A program made the translations under genes and the position numbers. A DNA stretch of 11,071 nucleotides from Rhodospirillaceae bacterium (GTDB taxonomy: Bacteria > Pseudomonadota > Alphaproteobacteria > Rhodospirillales > Magnetovibrionaceae). This document shows positions 1 through 7,152 of this stretch, piece by piece (positions within the stretch are counted from its first letter, which is position 1; the number at the start of each line of letters is the position of its first letter). The DNA is taken from positions 14,248 through 25,318 of the forward strand of contig NVTL01000048.1 in assembly GCA_002401565.1 (NCBI GenBank), read 5' to 3'. The notes beneath the pieces were generated by a model. The model made no database searches. It worked only from the letters and a program-made list of their open reading frames with translations, and was not told the origin of the DNA.

Positions 1-2046
1 AAACACAGCTCGATCATGTTGTTGATTGATCCCAAAAACGGCAATATCGTGGATGCAAACAAGGCGGCCAGCAACTTTTATGGCCATCCTCAAGACCGCT
101 TGCGCACCATGAAAATTCAGACCATCAACCAATTAACCGCCGTTCAAGTGGCCGAAGAACGACGACTGGCAGCGTCCGAAGGCCGTAACTTTTTCATCTT
201 CCGCCATAAAATTTCCGACGGGACTATTCGCACCGTGACCGTGCATTCAATCCCTTTGGATTTTGACGGGCGCACGCTTTTGCATTCCATCATCCAAGAC
301 ATCTCCAAAGAACGCGAACTGCAAGAAGACCTGTGGCATTATCAAAGTCGCCTCGAAGATATCGTTGACCAACAAACCGACGAAATCGAAGAAAAAAGCA
401 CCCTCGCCATTTATATCCTCGGTGGCTCTTCAACACTTTTGGTTTTTCTGGTGATCTTTTTGTTACAAGCTTTGCGCAAAAACAAAAAAGCCCAGCACGA
501 GCTTCGGGAAAGTGAAAAGCAACAACGTGATTTGCTCAACAACACTTCGTCCGTGATTTACATCAAAGACACCGATGGTAAATATGTATTTGTGAACCAC
601 AAATTTGAAAGCCTGTTTCACCTTTCCAACAGCGATATCATCGGCAAAACAGACCAAGACATTTTCCCCGCCGAAACGGCCATCACCTTTCGCACCAATG
701 ACCTTAAAACATTGGGCTTGAATGCACCGCTGGAAATTGAAGAGCTGGTCCCGCAAGACGACGGAGACCACACTTATATATCTGTAAAGTTCCCGTTGCG
801 CCATTTATCGGGCGAAGTCTATGCCTTGTGCGGTATTTCGACCGACATTACAGAGCTGAAAAATGCTGAAAAAGACTTGGTCATCGCCAAAGAAACCGCC
901 GAAACCGCGAACAACGCAAAGTCCGATTTTTTATCGTCCATGAGCCACGAGTTGCGCACGCCACTGAATGCCATTTTGGGATTTGCTCAGGTGCTGGAAC
1001 TCAACCCCAAAGATCCTTTGAACAAAAAACAGAAAAATGCCACCGCTCAAATCATCAAGGGTGGCGAGCATTTATTAAGCCTGATTGACGATATTTTAAA
1101 CCTAACAAAAATTGAATCAGGCAGCTTAAAACTTGATATAGAACCTCTGCATGCGCTCCAAGCCCTCAACGATTGCATCGAAATGGTTAAGCCCATGGCC
1201 CGGACCAACAACATCACCATCCACCATGAAAATTTCAGCGACGCGGTCTTTTTGGCCGATCAAATTCGTTTAAAACAAGTGCTGTTTAACCTGTTGTCCA
1301 ACGCCGTTAAATACAATCAAAAAGGGGGCAAAATCATCATCAGCAACACAGACATCGAAAACAACATGCATCGAATTTCGATCGTTGATACCGGACATGG
1401 CATTCCTTTGAACCGCCAAATCGAACTGTTTCAACCCTTTTCCCGTCTGGGCGCCGAAAATTCAAATATCGAAGGCACCGGCATCGGCCTCACCATCACC
1501 CAACACTTGGTCAAGGTGATGGGCGGTGATATTAGTTTTCAAAGTTCTGAAGGGGTTGGCACGACATTTTGGGTGGACTTGCCCCTGTCCACCCACGACC
1601 ATAAAACTCCAAAATCATCGTCCTTAAAAGACGACAAAAAGGACGTCTTCATGATAACCAATGCCAGTCGTATTTTGTACATCGAAGACAATACGTCTTT
1701 GGTTGAACTGATGAAAACCATCATGGAAGACCTTTCCGACGTTGAACTGCACACGGCCCCCACGGCGGAACAAGGCTTGGCCATGGCGCAAAAAGACAAA
1801 CCGCAACTGATTTTGATGGATATCAATCTTCCGGGCATGAGCGGTATCGAAGCGTTAGCGGTCTTAAAATGCGACACCGCAACCGCCGACATTCCGGTCA
1901 TCGCCATCAGCGCCGACGCCATGCCGGCCGAAGTCCAAAAAGGGGTTGAGGCTGGTTTCCTCACCTATTTGACCAAGCCCTTTAACATCCCCGAACTGAT
2001 CAGCGTCGTTTCCGACACGCTTTCCGCTTCAAAACCAGAGGCGTAA
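1..2046 (+). CDS. Membrane hybrid histidine kinase with C-terminal receiver (5'-partial)
   Basis: The frame is open from base 1 (KHSSIMLLIDP), so the ATG at 16 lies inside a PAS domain and the true start is outside the window. In order: PAS fold (about 1-300), a probable coiled coil ending in DQQTDEIEEK, one membrane helix (about 400-474), a second PAS (about 526-870, VIYIKDTDGKYVFVN), HisKA with phospho-acceptor His at 946-948 (SMSHELRTPLNA), HATPase with N box (NLLSNAVKYN), G1 (DTGHGIP) and G2 (GTGIGLTI), then a receiver domain (about 1669-2010) with acceptor Asp at 1819-1821 (LMDINLPGMSG) and Lys at 1975-1977 (LTKPFN). The protein should autophosphorylate on His and pass phosphate to its own Asp, with output through a partner not seen here. 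The signal is unknown. The stop is one base before the hprK start, so co-transcription is likely. Family assignment is firm; the role is inferred. Confidence 0.93.
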   Translation, partial: KHSSIMLLIDPKNGNIVDANKAASNFYGHPQDRLRTMKIQTINQLTAVQVAEERRLAASEGRNFFIFRHKISDGTIRTVTVHSIPLDFDGRTLLHSIIQDISKERELQEDLWHYQSRLEDIVDQQTDEIEEKSTLAIYILGGSSTLLVFLVIFLLQALRKNKKAQHELRESEKQQRDLLNNTSSVIYIKDTDGKYVFVNHKFESLFHLSNSDIIGKTDQDIFPAETAITFRTNDLKTLGLNAPLEIEELVPQDDGDHTYISVKFPLRHLSGEVYALCGISTDITELKNAEKDLVIAKETAETANNAKSDFLSSMSHELRTPLNAILGFAQVLELNPKDPLNKKQKNATAQIIKGGEHLLSLIDDILNLTKIESGSLKLDIEPLHALQALNDCIEMVKPMARTNNITIHHENFSDAVFLADQIRLKQVLFNLLSNAVKYNQKGGKIIISNTDIENNMHRISIVDTGHGIPLNRQIELFQPFSRLGAENSNIEGTGIGLTITQHLVKVMGGDISFQSSEGVGTTFWVDLPLSTHDHKTPKSSSLKDDKKDVFMITNASRILYIEDNTSLVELMKTIMEDLSDVELHTAPTAEQGLAMAQKDKPQLILMDINLPGMSGIEALAVLKCDTATADIPVIAISADAMPAEVQKGVEAGFLTYLTKPFNIPELISVVSDTLSASKPEA

Positions 2047-2047
2047 T

Positions 2048-2500
2048 ATGAACCGCATTCATGCCACATGCGTTGCTTTTGAAGGACAGGCGATTTTGTT
2101 GCAGGGAGCATCAGAGTCTGGAAAATCCGATTTAGCCCTGCGTTTGATGGATCAAGGCTGGCATTTGGTCGCCGATGATTACACCGAACTCACCCTCGAA
2201 GAAGACGGTCAACTGTACGCCAGCCCGCCCGACACCTTAAAAGGCTTGATCGAAATCCGGGGCATTGGCTTGATACGCGTCCCTTACAAAACCCACGTTC
2301 CGGTGATCGCCATCTTTGATTTGCAGGACTTAAATAAAATAGAACGCCTGCCCAAACCAGCACACCTATCGCTTGAAGGTCTTCGCGTGCCGCTCTACAC
2401 TCTGCACGGTCTAGACGCCTCGGCTCCGGCGAAAATTCGCCTGACCTTAAAAGCTCAAGCCGAGCATTTGTTTTATAATCTTGAAGCCGAGGATGCATGA
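2048..2500 (+). CDS. hprK: HPr kinase/phosphorylase, short alphaproteobacterial form
   Basis: This 150-residue protein matches the catalytic half of HPr kinase/phosphorylase, which phosphorylates and dephosphorylates a serine of HPr. The P-loop is at residues 20-27 (GASESGKS), followed by LALRLMDQGWHLVADD with the acidic pair at 43-44, and the conserved EIRGIGLI segment at 69-76. Firmicute HprK is about 310 residues with an extra N-terminal domain; that domain is missing here, as is usual in Alphaproteobacteria, so this is not a truncation. The Glu within the P-loop (ASES) replaces the more common Gly or Ser, but the Gly-Lys-Ser core is intact. Start: ATG one base after the kinase stop. The last bases overlap rapZ as ATGA, indicating translational coupling. 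The substrate HPr, with its target serine, is encoded about 1.3 kb downstream. Confidence 0.93.
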   Translation: MNRIHATCVAFEGQAILLQGASESGKSDLALRLMDQGWHLVADDYTELTLEEDGQLYASPPDTLKGLIEIRGIGLIRVPYKTHVPVIAIFDLQDLNKIERLPKPAHLSLEGLRVPLYTLHGLDASAPAKIRLTLKAQAEHLFYNLEAEDA

Positions 2501-3387
2501 GCTCACTTGACGCAAAAACGCCAAAACAAGATCGCCTGATGGTTTTGGTCACGGGTATGTCTGGTGCCGGGAAAACCACGGTCTTAAAGGCCTTTGAAGA
2601 TTTGGGTTTTGAGGCCTTGGACAACATTCCTTTGTCGTTGTTGGGCAACATCGTCCATTCAGATTCTGACGGCGAAGCCACACCCTTGGCCGTGGGTGTC
2701 GATATTCGCACCCGCGATTTTGAGGCCAAGGCCCTCATCGAATGCATTGGACGGCTCAGAAAACGCCCCGGCCTGCGCATCAAAATCCTGTTTGTCGATT
2801 GCGAAGACGAAGAATTGCTCAGGCGGTATACCGCCACCCGCCACCGCCATCCCCTGGCCGTTGATCGCCCGATTTTGGATGGCATCACCTTGGAACGCGG
2901 GCTGGTTTCACCGTTGGTGGGGCTGGTCGATTTGTATTTAGATACCACCGGACGCTCGCCCTACGACGCCAAAGGCTTTTTAGCCCATAATTTCGATGCC
3001 GATAAAAACCCCCGGTCCATGGCCGTAATGGTCACGTCCTTTTCCTATCGTCATGGCATTCCGCGCGACGCGGATTTGATGTTTGATGTGCGTTTTTTAC
3101 GAAACCCCCATTACGACCCAGCCTTAAAGCCCAAGGATGGTCGCGCCCCAGAAGTACAAGCCTATATTCGCGATGATCCCCTGTTTGAAGGCTTCATCGA
3201 CAACCTGATAAATCTATTGAGCCCCTTGGTGCCACGCTATGAAGACGAAGGAAAATCGTACCTGACTCTTGCAATCGGATGCACCGGAGGAAAACATCGT
3301 TCTGTTTTTGTCGCAGAAACATTGTCAAAATGGCTGAAAAAAAGTATGAATAACGTGCGGCTTGTTCATCGGGACTTACAAACGTAA
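2497..3387 (+). CDS. rapZ: RapZ-family P-loop nucleotide-binding regulator (YvcJ/YhbJ)
   Basis: A 296-residue protein of the RapZ/YvcJ family. The Walker A is at residues 20-27 (GMSGAGKT) followed by EDLGFEALDNIP, the family hallmark. The C-terminal domain carries the conserved CTGGKHRSV motif, Cys at about residue 262 (3280-3282). In Escherichia coli RapZ is an adapter that directs RNase E to the GlmZ small RNA; that role is not established for alphaproteobacterial members and should not be assumed. Its place between hprK and the PTS phosphocarrier genes is a recurring arrangement and suggests a link to PTS-dependent control. The start overlaps the hprK stop (ATGA). Length matches the family (about 285-300). 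Confidence 0.93.
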   Translation: MSSLDAKTPKQDRLMVLVTGMSGAGKTTVLKAFEDLGFEALDNIPLSLLGNIVHSDSDGEATPLAVGVDIRTRDFEAKALIECIGRLRKRPGLRIKILFVDCEDEELLRRYTATRHRHPLAVDRPILDGITLERGLVSPLVGLVDLYLDTTGRSPYDAKGFLAHNFDADKNPRSMAVMVTSFSYRHGIPRDADLMFDVRFLRNPHYDPALKPKDGRAPEVQAYIRDDPLFEGFIDNLINLLSPLVPRYEDEGKSYLTLAIGCTGGKHRSVFVAETLSKWLKKSMNNVRLVHRDLQT

Positions 3388-3434
3388 ACTCTTTAAATCA
3401 GCACTCATGCTGAAGAAAAAACGGAAAAAACGCT

Positions 3435-3842
3435 ATGATTGGCATCGTTCTTGTTACCCATGGTCGCTTGGCCGACGAATTGATTTCCGCTATGGAACAC
3501 GTGGTTGGACCTCAGGAATCCGTGGCGTCCATTTGCATCGGCCCAGACGATGATATGGAAGAACGGCGCAAACAGATTTTAGACAGCATTTCCAAATGCG
3601 ACGATGACAACGGCGTCATTTTGCTGACCGACATGTTTGGCGGCACACCGTCTAATCTGGCCATCAGCGTCATTGAAAAAGCCAACGTCGAAGTCATTGC
3701 GGGCGTCAATTTGCCCATGCTGATTAAACTGGCCAGCGTGCGCGGGGCCGACGATTTGGGCAGCGCTGCCTTGCAAGCCAAAGACGCGGGACGCAAATAC
3801 ATTAACATTGCCTCCGAACTGCTTAATCAGGATGCCGAATGA
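3435..3842 (+). CDS. PTS system mannose-type EIIA component
   Basis: A 135-residue cytoplasmic protein of the mannose/fructose/sorbose EIIA family. It begins MIGIVLVTHGRLADELISAM, where His9 is the expected phospho-acceptor, and contains the conserved TDMFGGTPSN segment in the middle. HPr-phosphate is the expected donor. No EIIB, EIIC or EIID follows, so it probably acts as a regulatory end point of the phosphorelay rather than in sugar uptake. A 47-base gap separates it from rapZ, the only gap longer than one base in this run; a weak purine-rich GGAAAA precedes the ATG. An ATG at 3362 in another frame gives a spurious short frame and is not used. The stop overlaps the HPr start (ATGA). Confidence 0.93.
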   Translation: MIGIVLVTHGRLADELISAMEHVVGPQESVASICIGPDDDMEERRKQILDSISKCDDDNGVILLTDMFGGTPSNLAISVIEKANVEVIAGVNLPMLIKLASVRGADDLGSAALQAKDAGRKYINIASELLNQDAE

Positions 3843-4123
3843 CCCCCCAAACCAAAAAGGATCGCACCCTGATCATTTGCAACGAACGCGGATTGCATGC
3901 CCGTGCGGCGGCAAAGTTTGTCAAATTGGCGGGTGAATTCGAAGCCGTGCTCACCGTTGAAAAAGACGGGCAATCGGTTGATGGGCGGTCCATCATGGGT
4001 TTGATGATGTTGGCCGCGGGCATCGGCACGACCATTCACGTTGCCGGTAAAGGCACACAAGCCAGCGCCGCCTTAGATGCCGTCGAAGCCTTAATCGCCG
4101 ATAAATTTGGCGAGGACTGCTGA
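3839..4123 (+). CDS. ptsH: Phosphocarrier protein HPr
   Basis: A 94-residue HPr. The active-site histidine is His20 in NERGLHARAAAKF, which accepts phosphate from EI. The regulatory serine is Ser51 in DGRSIMGLMML, equivalent to Ser46 of Bacillus HPr and the expected HprK target. Both sites are intact, so the EI input and the HprK input can both act on this protein. It has a slightly longer N-terminus than classic HPr (about 85-90 residues). The start overlaps the EIIA stop as ATGA, and the stop overlaps the EI start by one base (TGATG), so the three phosphotransfer proteins are probably made in coordinated amounts. Confidence 0.95.
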   Translation: MTPQTKKDRTLIICNERGLHARAAAKFVKLAGEFEAVLTVEKDGQSVDGRSIMGLMMLAAGIGTTIHVAGKGTQASAALDAVEALIADKFGEDC

Positions 4124-5880
4124 TGCTTGCCCCTAAAGAAATCATCCTTAAAGGCCTGGGCGTTTCCCCCGGCATCGCCATCGGAACCGTGCACGTGCGG
4201 GAATCTGGGTCGATTGCCATACCTGAATACAGCTTGAAAAAAAGCGAAGTCGCGGGCGAAACAAAACGTCTGAAAACCGCCTTAAAAACCGCCCAAGAAC
4301 AAATTGGTCGGATGAAGGACAAATCCAAAACCATTCCCCCGGCGGCGGCCGAAGAAATTGGTTTTTTGTTGGATGCTTACGAACAAATGCTGGGCAATTC
4401 TCGTTTGGTACGGGGTGCCTATAGGCGCATCAAAGATGACCGCATCAATGCGGAATATGCTTTGCAGACCGAAATTTCCGATATTCAGGCCAGCTTTGCA
4501 GCCTTGGACGATGCCTATATCGCGGCGCGCATGGACGACATCAAAGAAGTCGCCGACCGGGTTATTCGCGCGCTGACCAAAACCCACGTAAAGCCCTTAA
4601 ACACCGTGCCGAAGGGATCGATCATCATTTGCGATGAAATGACTCCTGCCGATACCGCTCAACTGGACCCCAAACGGGTGCTGGGTTTTGGCACCGTATT
4701 GGGGGGAGCCCAAGGCCACACCGCGATCATGGCGTGCGCGTTGGGCTTGCCCGCCGTTTTGGGCACTGCGGGTATTTTACAACAAGCCCAGTCTGGGGAT
4801 TTGGTGATTATTGACGGCAGCCAAGGCCGCGTGATCTTAAACCCCAAACCGGCCACGCTGGCGGCTTTTGAAGCTCGCCAGACCGAACGTAAAAAAAACT
4901 TAAAACGTTTAGAACGTCTGCGGCGTCAACCGTCCATCACCCGCGACGGCGTCGATATCTCGCTGGGGTGTAACGTTGAATTGCCCATCGAAATGCCCGG
5001 CGTGATCAATTCCGGGGCCAGCTCAATCGGCCTGCTGCGGTCGGAATTCATGTTTATGAACAGAGAAACCATTCCCAGCGAAGAAGAACAATTTGTCTTG
5101 CTCCGCGATATCGTCAAGACCATGGATGGCCGCACCACCACCATCCGCACCTTGGACATTGGTGGCGAAAAACTGGCCCAAGCCATCACCAAGGACATCG
5201 GCGAAAGTGCGCAAAGTGCCTTGGGCCTGCGCGGCATTCGTTTGTCTTTGAAAAAACCAGAGCTGTTAGAATCGCAAATCGCCGCCATTTTAAGAGCCGG
5301 GGCCTTTGGTCCGGTGCGCATCTTGTTGCCGATGGTGTCTAGCACCCGCGAAGTCAAACGCACCCGCGCCATCATCAACACCGTTGCCGAACGCTTAAAA
5401 AGCGAAAACATCGCCATTGCCGATCCCCTGCCCCCGGTGGGCGTGATGATCGAAATTCCCAGCGCGGCCCTCACCGCCGATGCGTTGGCCGCGGTTTCCG
5501 ATTTTTTTGCCGTGGGGTCTAACGACCTGACCATGTACACCATCGCAGTCGATCGCACCGATGAACAAGTTGCCGACCTGTACAATCCATTGCACCCCGC
5601 AGTGTTACGATTGATCCAAGGCACGGCGGATGCGGCGCTGCGCAACCGCATCCCCATTTCAATTTGTGGTGAAGTGGCTGGTAACCCCCGCTTTACCGCG
5701 CTATTATTAGGGCTGGGCATTCGCGAACTGTCCATGAGCGCGCACAGCCTAGGCGCGGTAAAACAACGGGTCCGCGAAATCGAAATCACCGCTGCCCAAA
5801 ACCGTGCCCATTTCATCATGAGCCAAACCGATACGGGCCGCATTGCCATGTTGTTAGATGATTTTAACGGGTTAGTGTAA
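4123..5880 (+). CDS. ptsI: Phosphoenolpyruvate-protein phosphotransferase (PTS enzyme I)
   Basis: A 585-residue enzyme I, the normal length. It takes phosphate from PEP and gives it to HPr. There is no N-terminal GAF domain, so it is plain EI rather than EI-Ntr (PtsP); alphaproteobacterial copies are nevertheless sometimes labelled ptsP. Order: N-terminal helical/swivel domain starting ILKGLGVSPGIAIG, phosphohistidine His199 in GGAQGHTAIMA (codon 4717-4719), then the PEP-binding barrel with TIRTLDIGGEKLA, GLRGIRLSL, VMIEIPSAAL, VGSNDLTMYTIAVDR and the Cys515 motif ISICGEVAGN. The His motif departs from the usual signature: Gln instead of Thr/Asn two before the His, and Cys instead of Arg/Gly five after it. 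The barrel motif has Ala and Met where Ser and Gln are common. All known catalytic residues I can place are present. Confidence 0.94.
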   Translation: MLAPKEIILKGLGVSPGIAIGTVHVRESGSIAIPEYSLKKSEVAGETKRLKTALKTAQEQIGRMKDKSKTIPPAAAEEIGFLLDAYEQMLGNSRLVRGAYRRIKDDRINAEYALQTEISDIQASFAALDDAYIAARMDDIKEVADRVIRALTKTHVKPLNTVPKGSIIICDEMTPADTAQLDPKRVLGFGTVLGGAQGHTAIMACALGLPAVLGTAGILQQAQSGDLVIIDGSQGRVILNPKPATLAAFEARQTERKKNLKRLERLRRQPSITRDGVDISLGCNVELPIEMPGVINSGASSIGLLRSEFMFMNRETIPSEEEQFVLLRDIVKTMDGRTTTIRTLDIGGEKLAQAITKDIGESAQSALGLRGIRLSLKKPELLESQIAAILRAGAFGPVRILLPMVSSTREVKRTRAIINTVAERLKSENIAIADPLPPVGVMIEIPSAALTADALAAVSDFFAVGSNDLTMYTIAVDRTDEQVADLYNPLHPAVLRLIQGTADAALRNRIPISICGEVAGNPRFTALLLGLGIRELSMSAHSLGAVKQRVREIEITAAQNRAHFIMSQTDTGRIAMLLDDFNGLV

Positions 5881-5890
5881 GGTAGAGTTT

Positions 5891-6091
5891 TGTTAGTCGC
5901 TGACCTTATCAGCTAAAGAACGGCCTTTGGCCGAGGCCTGTTCGGCCTAGTTGGAGTGCCATACGGATAGAGTTGTGTCGCCGCAGCCAAACCGAAGGGC
6001 AAAGCCCTGAGGCAAGCGCAAGAGCGCGCCGCGCGAATGCGCGTTCTTAGCCCTAGGGGCTCCGCCCCGCCCGGCGACTGAGGGTAAACAA
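5891..6091. repeat. Cluster of short hairpins, possible repeat or MITE-like element
   Basis: The gap between EI and dodecin holds at least four short hairpins in close succession: CGGCC-ttt-GGCCG (5921-5933), AGGCC-tgttc-GGCCT (5934-5948), AGGGC-aaa-GCCCT (5996-6008) and GGGGC-tcc-GCCCC (6056-6068). There is also a longer imperfect stem around 6018-6048 (AAGAGCGCG with CGCGTTCTT). The whole block is bracketed by AGTCGC (5895-5900) and its inverse GCGACT (6074-6079), with TGTT outside on the left and AACA outside on the right. No hairpin is followed by a T-run, so it is not a standard terminator. I read it as an intergenic repeat of a kind common in this group; the mobile-element reading is a guess. 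Confidence 0.5.
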
Positions 6092-6092
6092 T

Positions 6093-6098
6093 AAGGAG
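6093..6098 (+). promoter_or_regulatory. Shine-Dalgarno site of the dodecin gene
   Basis: AAGGAG lies seven bases before the ATG at 6106, immediately outside the hairpin block. It is the strongest ribosome binding site in this part of the window and fixes the dodecin start. Confidence 0.75.
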
Positions 6099-6105
6099 AA
6101 AGACC

Positions 6106-6318
6106 ATGTCAGACCACGTTTACAAAAAAATCGAACTCGTCGGTTCTTCAGCCACCAGCATCGAAGACGCCATAGAAAACGCCGTCACCACCGCCGCAAA
6201 ATCAATCGATCACCTAGAATGGTTCGAAGTCGTCGAAACCCGAGGCCACATCGTGGATGGAAAAGTCGGCCATTATCAAGTGGTGATTAAGGCTGGATTT
6301 CGGTTAGATGTTAGCTGA
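6106..6318 (+). CDS. Dodecin family flavin-binding protein
   Basis: A 70-residue protein that matches dodecin over its full length. Dodecins form hollow dodecamers that bind and quench flavins such as riboflavin, FMN or lumichrome, so they act in flavin storage and photoprotection. Visible family features are the VYKKIELVGSS start, the SIEDAIENAV helix, Trp39 in LEWFEV (the residue that stacks on the flavin ring), and HYQVVIKAGFRL with Gln58. It is separated from the PTS run by the repeat block and has its own ribosome binding site, so it is probably its own unit. It converges with the nuclease gene on the other strand. No signal peptide. Confidence 0.92.
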   Translation: MSDHVYKKIELVGSSATSIEDAIENAVTTAAKSIDHLEWFEVVETRGHIVDGKVGHYQVVIKAGFRLDVS

Positions 6319-6338
6319 CGTTAGCTAGACGTTACGGA

Positions 6339-6806
6339 TTACCGTTTTCCTTTTCGCCACATCCACGGAGCGATAAAAGAACCCGACCACAGGCCCCGTT
6401 GAGCGCGTTGGGCTTGGGTTTCTTGCGCGACATATTCAACACTGTATTTCCGATACGCCAGCGCCCAGCCGTGCAGAACCATCCAGGCATTTATGTTTTC
6501 TCCCATCACAAAACAAATGGAAATCAACCGTTTGTAACGATCACGTTTGCGACCCGTACACGTCACCGGACGATCCCCAATGAAATCACGCAAAGCCAAA
6601 GTCGCGGCCCGACCACAGGCCCAGCCTGTGCCGCACGTTTGTGTTCGTTCAGGAGCATCAATACCGTGCAAGCGATGTTTTTCCCCGGCCAATTCAAGAG
6701 TATCGCCATCAATCACACGGACCGAGCCAGTATCTTGCCCCCGTGTGTCTTGTCCATAGGCCATCAACGATAACAGCACGCCCCAAAGGACTACGCGTTT
6801 CGCCAT
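6339..6806 (-). CDS. Exported thermonuclease-like (SNase domain) protein
   Basis: A 155-residue protein read from the ATG at 6806. It starts MAKRVVLWGVLLSLMAYGQ, a short charged then hydrophobic stretch that looks like a signal peptide, so the product is probably periplasmic or secreted. The staphylococcal nuclease fold follows, with the Ca2+ and catalytic residues visible: Asp33 in VIDGDT, Arg45 and Asp50/Glu53 in HRLHGIDAPE, and Arg93 in DRYKR. The predicted activity is Ca2+-dependent cleavage of DNA and RNA; this is by family only. Alternative in-frame starts are ATG 6818 and GTG 6830; I prefer 6806 because it gives the best signal peptide, although no clear ribosome binding site supports any of the three. 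It lies convergent to dodecin with 20 bases between stops and no clear terminator. Confidence 0.88.
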   Translation of the reverse strand: MAKRVVLWGVLLSLMAYGQDTRGQDTGSVRVIDGDTLELAGEKHRLHGIDAPERTQTCGTGWACGRAATLALRDFIGDRPVTCTGRKRDRYKRLISICFVMGENINAWMVLHGWALAYRKYSVEYVAQETQAQRAQRGLWSGSFIAPWMWRKGKR

Positions 6807-6854
6807 ATGTAACGTCATGTGTAACACCACACGACCATCCCAAAGGACGCGAAA

Positions 6855-7026
6855 ACGGTGCGCCCACCGCCGCTACGTCACTTGATCTTGGTGATCGGGG
6901 AGTTAATATACCGTCAAACGAGCGGTCCCCATGGCCTTTAGTTCCGAGGAACCTGGACATACGCCACAGGCTCCCCGACCATAAGGTCAAGGAAGTGATG
7001 CCGTTATCGGGTGGCATCAACCGCGT
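6855..7026 (+). ncRNA. ssrS: Candidate 6S RNA (long rod-like structured RNA)
   Basis: This gene-free stretch can fold into one long interrupted hairpin of about 170 nt. Paired arms from outside in: CGGT 6856-6859 with ACCG 7020-7023; CCACC 6864-6868 with GGTGG 7010-7014; CTTGATCTT 6881-6889 with AAGGTCAAG 6983-6991; TCGGGGAG 6895-6902 with CTCCCCGA 6971-6978. Then comes an uneven central bubble (19 nt at 6903-6921 against 6 nt at 6965-6970), and an upper stem GCGGTCC/GGAC..CGC capped by GTTC-CGAG-GAAC (6941-6952). Size, rod shape, large central bubble and the 3' CGGGTGGCATC, which resembles the E. coli 6S 3' arm, suggest 6S RNA, which binds RNA polymerase. The plus strand is favoured because more mismatches become G-U pairs, but a TAATAT at about 7037-7042 on the other strand could start a minus-strand transcript. 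Identity is inferred; the structure is seen. Confidence 0.55.
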
Positions 7027-7031
7027 TTGAA

Positions 7032-7047
7032 GGGGATATTAAGCCCC
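7032..7047. other. Small hairpin of unknown role
   Basis: GGGG (7032-7035) and CCCC (7044-7047) enclose an A/T-rich loop just after the structured RNA. No T-run follows on either strand, so I do not call it a terminator. The rest of 7048-7152 shows no gene or motif that I can support. Confidence 0.3.
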
Positions 7048-7152
7048 GAAACTGAAACGTCCTCAGCTCCACCCTTAAAATGGCACACCCTGCCCCGTGG
7101 TCAAAGAAAAAATTCACGCCACGCAAGACAACACTTAGCAACACTCTCCATC

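Noticed and set aside
2190..2948. Minus-strand frame of 252 codons opposite hprK and rapZ
   Set aside because: Both plus-strand genes are conserved and complete; the antisense product shows no family features.
3399..3412. Hairpin CAGCA-ctca-TGCTG between rapZ and EIIA as a terminator
   Set aside because: The stem is only five bases and an A-run, not a T-run, follows. It is too weak to break the operon.
4926..5849. Long minus-strand frame (307 codons) opposite enzyme I
   Set aside because: It is the antisense shadow of a clearly conserved coding sequence, with a composition dominated by Ser, Arg and Met and no motif.
5913..6107. Minus-strand frame of 64 codons in the EI-dodecin gap
   Set aside because: It lies across the hairpin block, has no ribosome binding site, and its Arg/Pro/Ala-rich product has no recognisable motif. 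It is best explained by the GC-rich repeat.
6855..7026. SRP (4.5S) RNA, tmRNA or RNase P RNA as the identity of the structured RNA
   Set aside because: There is no GGAAGGAAGC-type SRP tip, no tRNA-like ends or tag frame, and no GAGGAAAGTC RNase P motif. The shape fits 6S better.
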